Below, one piece after another: positions 18,255 to 26,839 of a stretch of 33,599 nucleotides of DNA. The notes under the pieces are model-generated. The model made no database searches, had not been told where the DNA came from, and was given only the letters and a program-made list of their open reading frames with translations. Position numbers and translations under genes: made by a program. Source of the DNA: Magnetococcales bacterium (lineage in GTDB: Bacteria; Pseudomonadota; Magnetococcia; Magnetococcales; JADFYX01). Position 1 is the first letter of the stretch. Every line of letters starts with the position of its first letter. The stretch is taken from assembly GCA_015231305.1 (NCBI GenBank), contig JADGBW010000027.1, positions 1 to 33,599 of the forward strand. The letters run 5' to 3'.

Positions 18255-18853
18255 TGTTACCTTCTTCTGGTGTGTTTATAACTGGCACTGATACTGATGT
18301 TGGTAAATCGGTAGCTTCGGCATGGGTTTTGGGCCGTATGGGTTGGGATTATTGGAAACCCATTCAGGCTGGTTTAGAGGGGGGAGGAGATATATCTGTA
18401 GTTAAGCGTTTAAGTGGTTTGGATGAGTCGCATTTTCATGCTTCAACATTTAATTTAACTGCCCCTATGTCGCCTCATGCTGCTGCTAGGTTGGATAGTG
18501 TTGCTATTAAGCTTAGTGATTTTTCTCTACCTGATTGTGATAATCCACTTGTTGTAGAAGGGGCTGGTGGGTTGTTGGTTCCTTTGAATGACAGGGAATT
18601 TATTGTTGATTTAATTGAGGTTTTGGGCCTGTCTGTTGTTTTGGTTGTTCGTTCTGGTTTGGGCACTATTAACCATACTTTGTTAAGTTTGATGTTGTTA
18701 CGGCAGAGGGGGTTAGATATTGCTGGGGTTATTATTAATGGTGAGTTAAATCCGGGTAATAGAGATGCTATTATTGAGTATGGCAAGGTTGATATTATAT
18801 GTGAGATACCGTTATTAAATCCGTTAAATGCCGAAACATTAGCTAAAGTCTAA
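18254..18853 (+). CDS. bioD: Dethiobiotin synthetase
   Basis: BioD closes the ureido ring of dethiobiotin using CO2 and ATP. The 199-residue protein has the P-loop GTDTDVGKS (about 11-19), then WKPIQAG and VEGAGGLLVPL, which bind substrate and metal in this family. It is somewhat shorter than the usual 220-225 residues, the difference lying towards the C-terminus. The ATG overlaps the bioB stop, and GAGGAA inside the end of bioB serves as ribosome binding site. Confidence 0.94.
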   Translation: MLPSSGVFITGTDTDVGKSVASAWVLGRMGWDYWKPIQAGLEGGGDISVVKRLSGLDESHFHASTFNLTAPMSPHAAARLDSVAIKLSDFSLPDCDNPLVVEGAGGLLVPLNDREFIVDLIEVLGLSVVLVVRSGLGTINHTLLSLMLLRQRGLDIAGVIINGELNPGNRDAIIEYGKVDIICEIPLLNPLNAETLAKV

Positions 18854-18863
18854 ATGATTGTAT

Positions 18864-18906
18864 TTATTATTGGTTCAAGGGAATAACTTCTTTTAACCCA
18901 TAATAA
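18864..18906. promoter_or_regulatory. Inverted repeat between bioD and bioA
   Basis: TTATTATTGGTT (18864-18875) and AACCCATAATAA (18895-18906) form 12-bp arms with one mismatch around 19 nt. The half-sites point the opposite way from a BirA box (GGTT on the left, AACC on the right), so this is not a copy of the bioF operator. It could be a different operator for bioA or a weak hairpin ending the bioF-D transcript. There is no T-run. Confidence 0.4.
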
Positions 18907-18947
18907 TTATAAGAATTAAACCGTTATTTTGTTCGTTCGGAACTATC

Positions 18948-20273
18948 ATGAAAAAAAATATAAAAAAAGATCAATTCATAACCCTTGACCGTAACCACGT
19001 CTGGCACCCATTCACCCAAGAAGCTACCGCACCAGATCCAATCCCCATCATATCGGCATCTGGTGCAACTCTACATGCAGCAGACAATAAAAAATACCTA
19101 GACTTAATTTCATCTTGGTGGTTAACAACCCATGGTCACACACACCCAAAAATAGCAAAAGCTATAGCCAAACAAGCAAAACAACTAGAACAGGTAATTT
19201 TCGCTGGTTTCACCCATAAACCAGCCGTAACCCTTGCAACAAACCTCATAAAAATACTGCCAAAAAACCTGACAAGAGTGTTCTTCTCCGATAACGGTTC
19301 AACATCAGTAGAAGTAGCCTTAAAAATGGCAAGACAATTCTACCTAAACAAAGGGGAAAAAAGAGATAAATTTCTTGCTTTTGAAGGTGGTTACCACGGT
19401 GATACTGTAGGCGCAATGTCCGTTGGTGAAACAACCGGTTTTTTCAACCCATTCAAACCGATGTTATTTCCAGTAGATACTATACCCTTTCCCCAAACCT
19501 GGATAAATGATGAAGATGTAGAAATAAAAGAACAAAAAGCCCTTTTAGAACTTGATAAATACCTAAAACAAAACAAAAACCAATGCGCAGCAGTAATAAT
19601 AGAACCCCTAGTACAAGGTGCTTCTGGTATGCGTATGTGTACCCCTAAATTTATGCAAAAAATGGCAGAAAAAGTAAAACAAGCCGGAATATTATTAATA
19701 TGTGATGAAGTAATGACCGGATTCGGCAGAACAGGGGAAATGTTCGCAAGCAATAAAGCAAATATCAACCCAGATATAATCTGCCTGTCAAAAGGTCTAA
19801 CCGCAGGCTTTATGCCCTTATCAGTTACCGTATGCACACAAGAAATATATAAAGGGTTCTTATCTGCAAGCTTTGATAAAGCCTTCGCCCACGGTCACTC
19901 TTTTACCGCAAACTCTTTAAGTTGCAGTGCTGCTGTAGCATCACTAAAACTATTCAAAACAGAAAAAACCTTTAAAAAAATAGCTAAAATTCAAAAAATC
20001 CATAAACAACGCCTAACACCACTATTAAAGCATGAAAAAATAGAAAAACCCTGCATAACAGGATCAATAGCAGCCCTAAATTTCAAAACTAAAGACCCCG
20101 GCTACACCTCTACAATAGCCCCCAAACTAAAAGAGTTCTTTATAAAACGCGGTCTACTAATAAGACCTCTAGGCAACGTATTATACCTAATACCACCATA
20201 CTGCATAAGCAATGCAGACCTGCATCGAGCATGGGATGGTATCGAGGCCGCACTATTAGAGATGGATTATTAA
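18948..20273 (+). CDS. bioA: Adenosylmethionine-8-amino-7-oxononanoate aminotransferase
   Basis: BioA makes 7,8-diaminononanoate, with S-adenosylmethionine as amino donor. The 441-residue class-III PLP transaminase shows HVWHPFTQ near the start, SSWWLTTHGHTHP, GGYHGDTVGAMSVG (Y149), the cofactor aspartate D253 in CDEVMTGFGRTG and the Schiff-base lysine K282 in LSKGLTAG. It follows bioD after 94 nt, so it is separate from the overlapping block. Its coding strand is rich in A and C with many ATA, CTA and AAA codons, whereas its neighbours on both strands have G/T-rich coding strands. That suggests a different origin. The ATG has GGAA 7 nt upstream. Confidence 0.95.
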   Translation: MKKNIKKDQFITLDRNHVWHPFTQEATAPDPIPIISASGATLHAADNKKYLDLISSWWLTTHGHTHPKIAKAIAKQAKQLEQVIFAGFTHKPAVTLATNLIKILPKNLTRVFFSDNGSTSVEVALKMARQFYLNKGEKRDKFLAFEGGYHGDTVGAMSVGETTGFFNPFKPMLFPVDTIPFPQTWINDEDVEIKEQKALLELDKYLKQNKNQCAAVIIEPLVQGASGMRMCTPKFMQKMAEKVKQAGILLICDEVMTGFGRTGEMFASNKANINPDIICLSKGLTAGFMPLSVTVCTQEIYKGFLSASFDKAFAHGHSFTANSLSCSAAVASLKLFKTEKTFKKIAKIQKIHKQRLTPLLKHEKIEKPCITGSIAALNFKTKDPGYTSTIAPKLKEFFIKRGLLIRPLGNVLYLIPPYCISNADLHRAWDGIEAALLEMDY

Positions 20274-20340
20274 TTTGCTGTAAGTAGTTTATGAAGTATA
20301 AATTTAAATGGTGATATATTAATACAAAACCATAATGTTA

Positions 20341-20364
20341 CCTGTAGGAGCGAGCTTGCTCGCG
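20341..20364. repeat. REP-like palindromic element
   Basis: The string GTAGGAGCGAGCTTGCTCGC (20344-20363) contains a perfect 6-bp stem, GCGAGC-TT-GCTCGC, in an otherwise AT-rich spacer. It matches, as I recall it, the common repetitive extragenic palindrome of Pseudomonas genomes. It lies between the convergent ends of bioA and the RND gene, the usual place for REPs. It could also slow transcription from either side. Confidence 0.7.
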
Positions 20365-20427
20365 AATCTTTAGTTACCTGAATAAATAAGGAACAAGTTC
20401 ACTCTTACTGGTTTTATTAGTACTTTG

Positions 20428-23400
20428 TTATTTGTTAGTTACTTTTTTAGAAAAAGCCGTTTTTGCCCCCATTGCCAATGAAAACAGGGCAGGGACCATA
20501 ACCAGAGTAAATATTGTAGAAATCAATAAACCTCCTATAACAACGCTACCCAAGCCCCGGTATAGTTCTGAGCCTGCACCGGGGAAAAGTACTAGTGGTA
20601 ATAGACCCAGCATTGAGGTTGTGGTGGACATAAAAATTGGGCGAACTCTTATTCTTACCGCGTTGGCTACAGCTTGGTTGGGGTCCATGTTTTCATCTTT
20701 TATAAAGCCTAGTGATTGATGGACAATTAAAATTGCGTTGTTTACAACAACACCAACCAAAATAACAAAGCCAAGCATGGTTAAAACATCCATTGCTTGA
20801 AAGTAAAACAGGTTTAGTGTCTTTAAACCTAACAGCCCACCTGCTGCTGCTAAAGGAACAGTTGCTATAATTACCAAGGGGTACAGGAACGATTCAAACA
20901 GCGCAGCCATTAACAAGTAGGTGATAATCATGGCTAAGGCAAACTGCCAAATCATGGCCTCTTTTGCTAATAGTAGCTGGTCTGCCCCTTCAGTAAGCCT
21001 TAACAATGTGGCCTCTGGTAGCCCCTCTTTGCGAACGGGAGTAACCATTTTTTCACTAATTAAGTTAACTGCGGTCTCCAAAGCCATGGTTCTTGGTGGT
21101 GTTATTCTCAGGGTTACAGTGCGTTCTCTATCTAGGTGGTCAACCTGTACCGGTCCTGCGGTTAGCTTTACATCCATAACTGCTGAAACCGGGATAATAT
21201 CGCCATTGCTGGTGGGTAGAGGTATGTTGCCGACATTTTGCGTGTGGCTTAATAGACCAACAGGACCACGTAGGGTTAGGTCTATCTCCCTGCCATCAAC
21301 AATAATATCATCTACCTTTAAGCCACCGTTAAAGGCATCCACTGTTTGGCCTATGCTAAAAGTTGATAAGTTGTTCTCTCTAATGGCTAACCGTTTGGGT
21401 ATTAAATGTAACTCTGGATTGCCTAGCTCCATACCCGGTATTGGTCTTACCTGAGCATTTGGTATGGCCTCTTTTGCCATCATAAACAGCTTTTTAGCTA
21501 AACCGTTTAGGGTCTCAAGGTTTGGTCCTGTAATGGATAGATCTAATGATCTGCCACCACCAATACCCCTACCAAAAATTGAGCTTTGATTAACAATGCC
21601 TATAGTACCGGGAATTGATTTAATGGGTTTTTTCATTATTGGCAAAAGCTCTCGTACCCGTTTGGGGTCTCTTGTAGCACTGCCCATAAATACCCTTGGT
21701 CCCATTGTGACAAAAAATAGATTTCGCATAGCAGGTATTTCATCTACCTTGGCCGGGTCAGGGTCCCAATAAGGTTTTAACTCCTCCTCAACTCCCTGTG
21801 CTATTTCAGTCATTTCAGCCAAGTTATAACCAGGTGGTGGTATTAACATAGCAAAAATTAAATTTCTACTGCCACTTGGCAGATACTCAGCAGGGGGAAT
21901 TAACATGATTGTCATGCCAAAGGCTGCACCTGTTAAGCCACCTACAACAAGCAGTTTAGAAAATAACCGTCGGTTGATTCTACTGATTATATTAGAGAGC
22001 CAATTGGCAAAAAAACCAGATTTTTTATCTTTAACTAAATAGCTTTTAGAAGACCTGCCTATAAGCTGATGGGCCAAAGTTGGTATAACACTTGTGGATA
22101 CTAACAGTGAAAAAAGAACCGCAGCACAAAGGGCAACTGCTATATCACCAAACAATTGGGCTGCTTCTATCTCTAATGTTAAGATAGGTAAAAACACCGC
22201 AACTGTAGTGGCTGTTGCTATAAAAATTGCTCCCCAAACCTGACTAGCCCCTTGTACTGCTGCCTCAATACGCGACAGACCTTCATCTTTTAAACGTACT
22301 ATATTTTCTAAAACCACAATTGCCGGGTCAACAACCATGCCAACAGCAAATGCTAACCCAGCAAGAGAGATAACATTAACAGTACGGCCCATAGCGTACA
22401 TGGCAAGAAATGCTCCCACTATGGATATTGGTATTGCTAAGGCGATAATAATTGTGGCAGGCAGTGAACGTAAAAATAGCAGCAACGACCCCATTGCCAA
22501 CACAGCTCCTATAAACAGGTTGTTTCGAACCAGTGTAATAGCAGCATGTATATAGTCGGTCTGGTCATAAACCATGGTTAGCTGCAAACCACGGCTAGGC
22601 AGAATATCTTTATTGAGATATGCAAGGGTTGTTTTAATCTCCTCCATTATCTCCAACACATTTGCGCCATTTGCCCGTACAGCATTTATAGCCATAATGG
22701 GCCTACCATTCGCCCTAACGTTAACTCGTGCTTCACTGTGGTTAAAGGCAACATCGGCTATATCGCCAATGGTTATAATGCCCCCATCACCTGAGCTAAC
22801 TACTACTTCTTTTACCTGCTCTGGTGTTTTAAATTGTCCTAAAGTTCTAACTAAATATGCCCGTTTGTCTTCATCTAAGTTGCCTGCTGATATGTTGGCG
22901 TTTTCATTTCTTAAAACTTGGTTAATCTGGCTTATAGATATACCACGCATAGCCAGCCGATCAGGGTCAACCGTAATACGTAGTTCTCTATTACGACCCC
23001 CATATACATTAATTGTTGCTACCCCTGGTATACGCTCCATGGCTGCTTTTACAGTGTCTTCGACATAATCTAACTCTGATGCAACAGGGCGGCTATCTTT
23101 AGGGTCTATTCGGTTAAGTTTTATCCAGGTTATGGGGGCATCGTCGGAATCTGCACTTTTTAAGGTTGGGCGTTGGGCCTCAGAAGGGTAATCCTTTACC
23201 CTTTGTAATCTGTTGTTGGTCAACATCAAGGTGGCATCCATATCTGTGCCAGGGCGAAACTCCAGTTTAATTCTGGAACGTCTTGAAGTTGATGATGAAG
23301 TAATTTTAACAAGGCCAGGGACAGCCTTTAAAACATCTTCTTGAGGGATGGTTATTTCAGACTCTACCTCTAAAGGTGAAGATCCAGGCCAGTTGGTGGT

Positions 23401-23541
23401 TATGGTAATAATGGGTTTTCGCACATCGGGTATAAGCTGTACCGGAATTTGTACATAGGCTAATATGCCAAATAAAAAAACTAGCAACACCCCAACTATT
23501 ACCGCTACTGGGCGTTTGGTTGAGACACTAACCAGGCTCAT
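20428..23541 (-). CDS. RND-family multidrug efflux pump, inner membrane subunit
   Basis: The 1037-residue protein is a full-length proton-driven RND transporter (AcrB/HAE1-like class). It has an N-terminal membrane helix after STKRP, large periplasmic loops, and central membrane bundles at about 337-500 and 860-1030. The TM4 motif is GMVVDPAIVVLEN: D405 aligns with AcrB D407, but the next residue is P406 instead of D408. In TM10 the motif GVVVNNAILIV has Asn where AcrB has K940. Related RND groups carry DN at the first site, so this pump may use a simplified proton relay. Its ATG overlaps the adaptor stop (ATGA). No outer-membrane channel gene is in this operon. The substrate is unknown. Confidence 0.93.
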   Translation of the reverse strand: MSLVSVSTKRPVAVIVGVLLVFLFGILAYVQIPVQLIPDVRKPIITITTNWPGSSPLEVESEITIPQEDVLKAVPGLVKITSSSTSRRSRIKLEFRPGTDMDATLMLTNNRLQRVKDYPSEAQRPTLKSADSDDAPITWIKLNRIDPKDSRPVASELDYVEDTVKAAMERIPGVATINVYGGRNRELRITVDPDRLAMRGISISQINQVLRNENANISAGNLDEDKRAYLVRTLGQFKTPEQVKEVVVSSGDGGIITIGDIADVAFNHSEARVNVRANGRPIMAINAVRANGANVLEIMEEIKTTLAYLNKDILPSRGLQLTMVYDQTDYIHAAITLVRNNLFIGAVLAMGSLLLFLRSLPATIIIALAIPISIVGAFLAMYAMGRTVNVISLAGLAFAVGMVVDPAIVVLENIVRLKDEGLSRIEAAVQGASQVWGAIFIATATTVAVFLPILTLEIEAAQLFGDIAVALCAAVLFSLLVSTSVIPTLAHQLIGRSSKSYLVKDKKSGFFANWLSNIISRINRRLFSKLLVVGGLTGAAFGMTIMLIPPAEYLPSGSRNLIFAMLIPPPGYNLAEMTEIAQGVEEELKPYWDPDPAKVDEIPAMRNLFFVTMGPRVFMGSATRDPKRVRELLPIMKKPIKSIPGTIGIVNQSSIFGRGIGGGRSLDLSITGPNLETLNGLAKKLFMMAKEAIPNAQVRPIPGMELGNPELHLIPKRLAIRENNLSTFSIGQTVDAFNGGLKVDDIIVDGREIDLTLRGPVGLLSHTQNVGNIPLPTSNGDIIPVSAVMDVKLTAGPVQVDHLDRERTVTLRITPPRTMALETAVNLISEKMVTPVRKEGLPEATLLRLTEGADQLLLAKEAMIWQFALAMIITYLLMAALFESFLYPLVIIATVPLAAAGGLLGLKTLNLFYFQAMDVLTMLGFVILVGVVVNNAILIVHQSLGFIKDENMDPNQAVANAVRIRVRPIFMSTTTSMLGLLPLVLFPGAGSELYRGLGSVVIGGLLISTIFTLVMVPALFSLAMGAKTAFSKKVTNK

Positions 23542-24638
23542 TTTACACCATCAATTTTAGTAGAAGGGCTTGAGCCAGTAAGCTGAGTTGTGCGCACCTT
23601 CTGCCCTGGGCGTAACCTTTCGTTACCTCGCACAACAACTTTTTGGCCCGCTTTAAGCCCTTTTATAACCTGAAAATAAGTGTTAATAGACGGCCCCAAC
23701 TGTACGTCTGCCATTTTTATGGTGTCGTCATCAACAATAAAAACCAAGTTTTTATTACCTTTACGAATAACCGCATCTTTTAAAACCAGTAACATGGTGG
23801 CATTTGCCCCTAACGGAATTGTCAGCGCAACCTCTTCACCAGCTATAGTTTTGCTAGTTTTGTTTATTTTCCAATAGCTGGGTTGGTTACGGGAAACTGA
23901 ATTTTGCCGGGGTAAAATTGTGCGTAGTGTAATAGTGTCTTCTACACCCTGTTTGGTAAAATAAACATTGGCAGTTGCTCCTTCCTTTAAGGTTGAAGCC
24001 ATATTAGTTGGTATAAGTGCTTGTACCTCCAACTGGTTAGGGTCTAGCAGTGTAACTACCCCTTGTCCCTCTTTTAGCCACTCCCCTTGTTGAATTAGTT
24101 TTTTGGTGATAACTCCTGAGAAGGGCGCAGTAATTGTATGGCGATTAAGCATGTCATTTATCTGCATAAGCTTGGTTTTTGCTTGTTCTAAAATTGCACT
24201 ACGCACCTCTTCTTCGGTTATTCTATCGTCTAACCTTTGGCGAGAGATGGCAGGGGTGTTTTTTAGTTTTTTGTCCCGGGCTAAGTTGTTTCTTGCATGG
24301 GTTAAATTTGCCTTGGCTTCAGCTATAATAGTTTGCTGTATCTGCTTTTGGCGTAGAATATCTAGTTTATCGACAACAACTAATGTTGCGCCTTTTTTAA
24401 CTTTATCACCAGTCTGAAAAGGAGTGTTTAATACTAATCCATTTATTTGGCTGGCAATGGTTGCTTCTAAAAGTGGAATGACACTACCAGGAATGGCTCT
24501 GTTGGGTCTAGCTGGTTTTTCTAAAACTTCTGCAACCACAACAAGAGGAGCAGGGCGGGCTGCGGAAGCTTCATGAAATGGTATTGTCAGCAGAGATATT
24601 GTAGTTATTATTGTAAAAATACAAGGAGTTAAACGCAT
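23538..24638 (-). CDS. RND efflux periplasmic adaptor (membrane fusion protein)
   Basis: The 366-residue precursor has a signal peptide cleaved probably after HEASA (about residue 26). A lipoyl/barrel-sandwich half follows (IASQINGLVLNTPFQTGDKVKKGATL), then a helical hairpin at about 93-150 with its return lipoyl half (HTITAPFSGVITKKL). Beta-barrel and membrane-proximal domains end with GLKAGQKVVVRGNERLRPGQ. This order is that of AcrA/MexA-type adaptors, which join the RND pump to an outer-membrane channel. There is no lipobox Cys. It is the first gene of the operon. The ATG is preceded by AAGGTGA, and a perfect palindrome sits directly in front of that site, suggesting control by a repressor. 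Confidence 0.93.
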   Translation of the reverse strand: MRLTPCIFTIITTISLLTIPFHEASAARPAPLVVVAEVLEKPARPNRAIPGSVIPLLEATIASQINGLVLNTPFQTGDKVKKGATLVVVDKLDILRQKQIQQTIIAEAKANLTHARNNLARDKKLKNTPAISRQRLDDRITEEEVRSAILEQAKTKLMQINDMLNRHTITAPFSGVITKKLIQQGEWLKEGQGVVTLLDPNQLEVQALIPTNMASTLKEGATANVYFTKQGVEDTITLRTILPRQNSVSRNQPSYWKINKTSKTIAGEEVALTIPLGANATMLLVLKDAVIRKGNKNLVFIVDDDTIKMADVQLGPSINTYFQVIKGLKAGQKVVVRGNERLRPGQKVRTTQLTGSSPSTKIDGVK

Positions 24639-24938
24639 CTTTCACCTTTTAGCATTTAGGATAAAATATTATCCTAAAGCTTAAACAATTATATGTTTTT
24701 ATAACACTTAAATTTACTAAATGTTCTCACTTTACTGGCACAACCTTTTGATTCACCTAGAAAAGTAACAAAACAATCGCATAACCAAGCAAGGTGTCTT
24801 AGGTTTTTTCTAATTACCAAGATAAACCAATATGTTGTACTACTATTGTACGCCCAATTTCTGAATCGAATAAAAATAGAGAATAGCATACTTAAGAGCA
24901 ATTTCTTAAATATTACTTTTTAACTTTATAAAGATAAT
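24639..24938. other. Spacer between the ABC and RND efflux operons
   Basis: About 300 AT-rich bases lie between the end of the ABC operon and the start of the RND operon, both read on the - strand. Apart from the palindrome at 24655-24678 I see no gene. A 70-codon frame at 24689-24901 has no ribosome binding site and no recognisable content. The RND promoter should be here. Confidence 0.5.
24655..24678. promoter_or_regulatory. Perfect 10-bp palindrome in the RND operon leader
   Basis: TTTAGGATAA and TTATCCTAAA pair perfectly around AATA. With a one-base bulge the stem extends by AGC/GCT. It ends 16 nt before the adaptor ATG, next to the ribosome binding site. Size and place suit an operator for a TetR- or MarR-type repressor, or an RNA hairpin controlling translation. 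No regulator gene is adjacent. Confidence 0.6.
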
Positions 24939-26180
24939 TTAACTCTCTCGTAAAGCTCTGGCAGGTGTAAGAGATGCAGCTCTTAAGGCCGGGTAAATAC
25001 CAAAAAGTAATCCTGTTACACCTGCTGATACTGGGCCTAAAATAAGACTAACCCCAGAAAAAGCCACCTCCCAACCTGCTAACCACTGTATACCTAAAGC
25101 AGCAAGCAGGCCCAAAAGTGAACCCATAATTCCACCAGAGAGGGTCAGAAGTAGTGAATGGCATAAAAAAAGACTTACTATGCGTTTTTTTGTTGCACCT
25201 ATTGCCATGCGTAGGCCAATTTCACGGGTCTGCTCAGAGATATTTGCCAACATGACATTCATAACCCCTATACCCCCAACCAACAGAGAGAGGCTAGCTA
25301 TAGATACCATAACCCAAGCAAAAAGGTTTTGTGTTTCTCTTACTTTATGTAAAAGTTTTAACGGTACTACCATGCTAAAATCTTTAACGCTACGGTGAGA
25401 AACCTGAATGATCTCTTCAATTTGTTTAGCTATTGGTATAATTTCTTTTTCTGGTATTTTTCTCAAGGTAACAAGCAGGCCATCTAAAATTGGTTCGTTG
25501 GCAACAACTTTAGCAAAAGGGAAACCCCGCCAAGGCATTACAACTGTGTTATCAAAATCTAGGGAAGAAAGCCCGGTTCCCTCTGTTAGCAGCCTACCTT
25601 TGGCAACCATAATTCCAATAACTACACAAGGCACATTTTGTAACCTTATGGAGCTACCCACAGATACCTGTAGGTCAGAAGCAATTTTAACTCCCATAAG
25701 GCATACTCTGCTTTGTCTTACCATATCCTCTGGCAAAAGAGGCCGCCCATTTGCTACAGACCATTTTTCAGCTTTTAGCCACTCTGGGTTTACACCTAAA
25801 ACAGTACTTAGACCTTTTTGTTGGTTGTTATAAGTTGCTATATTTGCAGCACGAGAAAAAAAACCGACACTGCCCCTATCTCCTAACCAAGCAGAAATTT
25901 TTTTTGTATCGGCAAGCACCAAACCATAAGATAGATTAGTAATTCCAACTCCCTCTCTAGCGTCTTCAACCCGTACAGTGTGTAGCCCTAAAGATGCTAT
26001 ACGGTCTAGTGCTTTCTGCTTTGCGCCCTCACCAATTGATAACATGGCCACCATAGCTACCACACCTATGGTTATACCTAAGCTGCCTAACAGTGAGCGA
26101 ACCTTACGACGCAATAGTCCTGCCCAAGCATCTTTTAGGTCCAGGTTTAGCTCTTTTAAGATATCATCTATATGTATCAT
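24939..26180 (-). CDS. MacB/LolC-type ABC transporter permease (FtsX family)
   Basis: The 413-residue permease has a first membrane helix in RSLLGSLGITIGVVAMVAMLSI (about 29-50), a periplasmic MacB_PCD domain to about 285, and a C-terminal FtsX domain with three helices. Typical family marks are GGIGVMNVML, the cytoplasmic coupling segment TREIGLRMAIGATKKRI and the closing LTPARALRES. Unlike E. coli MacB it has no fused ATPase; that subunit is the separate gene just upstream. Its ATG shares one base with the ATPase stop (TAATG). MacB-type permeases do not carry substrate through the membrane themselves. They work as mechanical valves driving export from the periplasm through a TolC channel. 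Confidence 0.94.
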   Translation of the reverse strand: MIHIDDILKELNLDLKDAWAGLLRRKVRSLLGSLGITIGVVAMVAMLSIGEGAKQKALDRIASLGLHTVRVEDAREGVGITNLSYGLVLADTKKISAWLGDRGSVGFFSRAANIATYNNQQKGLSTVLGVNPEWLKAEKWSVANGRPLLPEDMVRQSRVCLMGVKIASDLQVSVGSSIRLQNVPCVVIGIMVAKGRLLTEGTGLSSLDFDNTVVMPWRGFPFAKVVANEPILDGLLVTLRKIPEKEIIPIAKQIEEIIQVSHRSVKDFSMVVPLKLLHKVRETQNLFAWVMVSIASLSLLVGGIGVMNVMLANISEQTREIGLRMAIGATKKRIVSLFLCHSLLLTLSGGIMGSLLGLLAALGIQWLAGWEVAFSGVSLILGPVSAGVTGLLFGIYPALRAASLTPARALRES

Positions 26181-26839
26181 TAGACTTTATCCAGTTTTAG
26201 TATGTCCGACCCATAAGCCATTGCCTCTTTTTCATGGGTGACCATAACCACTGCTCGGCCTTTGTAAGCTTGTTCTTTAAGTAGCTCTAAAATTAATTTA
26301 GAGTTTGCAGCATCTAGACTTCCCGTTGGTTCATCGGCAAAAATTATTTGCGGATCTCGTACTAAAGCTCTTGCAAATACCAAACGTTGTAGCTCTCCAC
26401 CCGATAGAGTATTAGGAGAGCGGTCGCCTAGTTTTTTTAGGCCAACATACTCTAAATGTTCTAAACACTGGTCCATATATTGGCTAGCATTGCTTAACCC
26501 GCCATACTGAAAGGGCAGTGCTACATTTTCTAAAACTGTTTTATGGGGTAGTACATGGGGAATTTGAAAAATAAAACCAAATGCAGCATTGCGTATATTG
26601 GCAAGCTTGGTTTCGTTCATAGTAGAGAGACAAGCACCATTAAATAAAACCTCACCCTCACTTGGTTGCTCAAGGCCACTAAGAAGGTTGAGAAGTGTGG
26701 ATTTTCCAGCCCCGGATGGCCCTGTTATTACCAAAAATTGGCCGGAATTTACCTCTAGTGAAACAGTTGCAAGGGCAGTGACCAACTGTGTGCCTACTTG
26801 GTAGGTTCGCTTTAGTTTTTTGCCTAACAACAAAGCCAT
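26180..26839 (-). CDS. ABC transporter ATPase of the MacB/LolD group
   Basis: The 219-residue ATPase has Walker A GPSGAGKST, the Q-loop in FIFQIPHVLP, the signature LSGGELQRL, Walker B IIFADEPTGSLD and the switch His in VTHE. EPTGSLD and the length are typical of the MacB/LolD/FtsE subgroup. It shares single bases with the adaptor stop before it and the permease start after it, so the three genes are translationally coupled and the products should form one pump. Confidence 0.96.
   Translation of the reverse strand: MALLLGKKLKRTYQVGTQLVTALATVSLEVNSGQFLVITGPSGAGKSTLLNLLSGLEQPSEGEVLFNGACLSTMNETKLANIRNAAFGFIFQIPHVLPHKTVLENVALPFQYGGLSNASQYMDQCLEHLEYVGLKKLGDRSPNTLSGGELQRLVFARALVRDPQIIFADEPTGSLDAANSKLILELLKEQAYKGRAVVMVTHEKEAMAYGSDILKLDKV

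Noticed and set aside
18864-18906. A second BirA box before bioA
   Set aside because: The half-sites are in the opposite orientation and the spacer is 19 nt instead of about 15, so it does not fit the BirA pattern.
24689-24901. A 70-codon frame between the efflux operons
   Set aside because: No ribosome binding site, no family resemblance and composition typical of spacer DNA.
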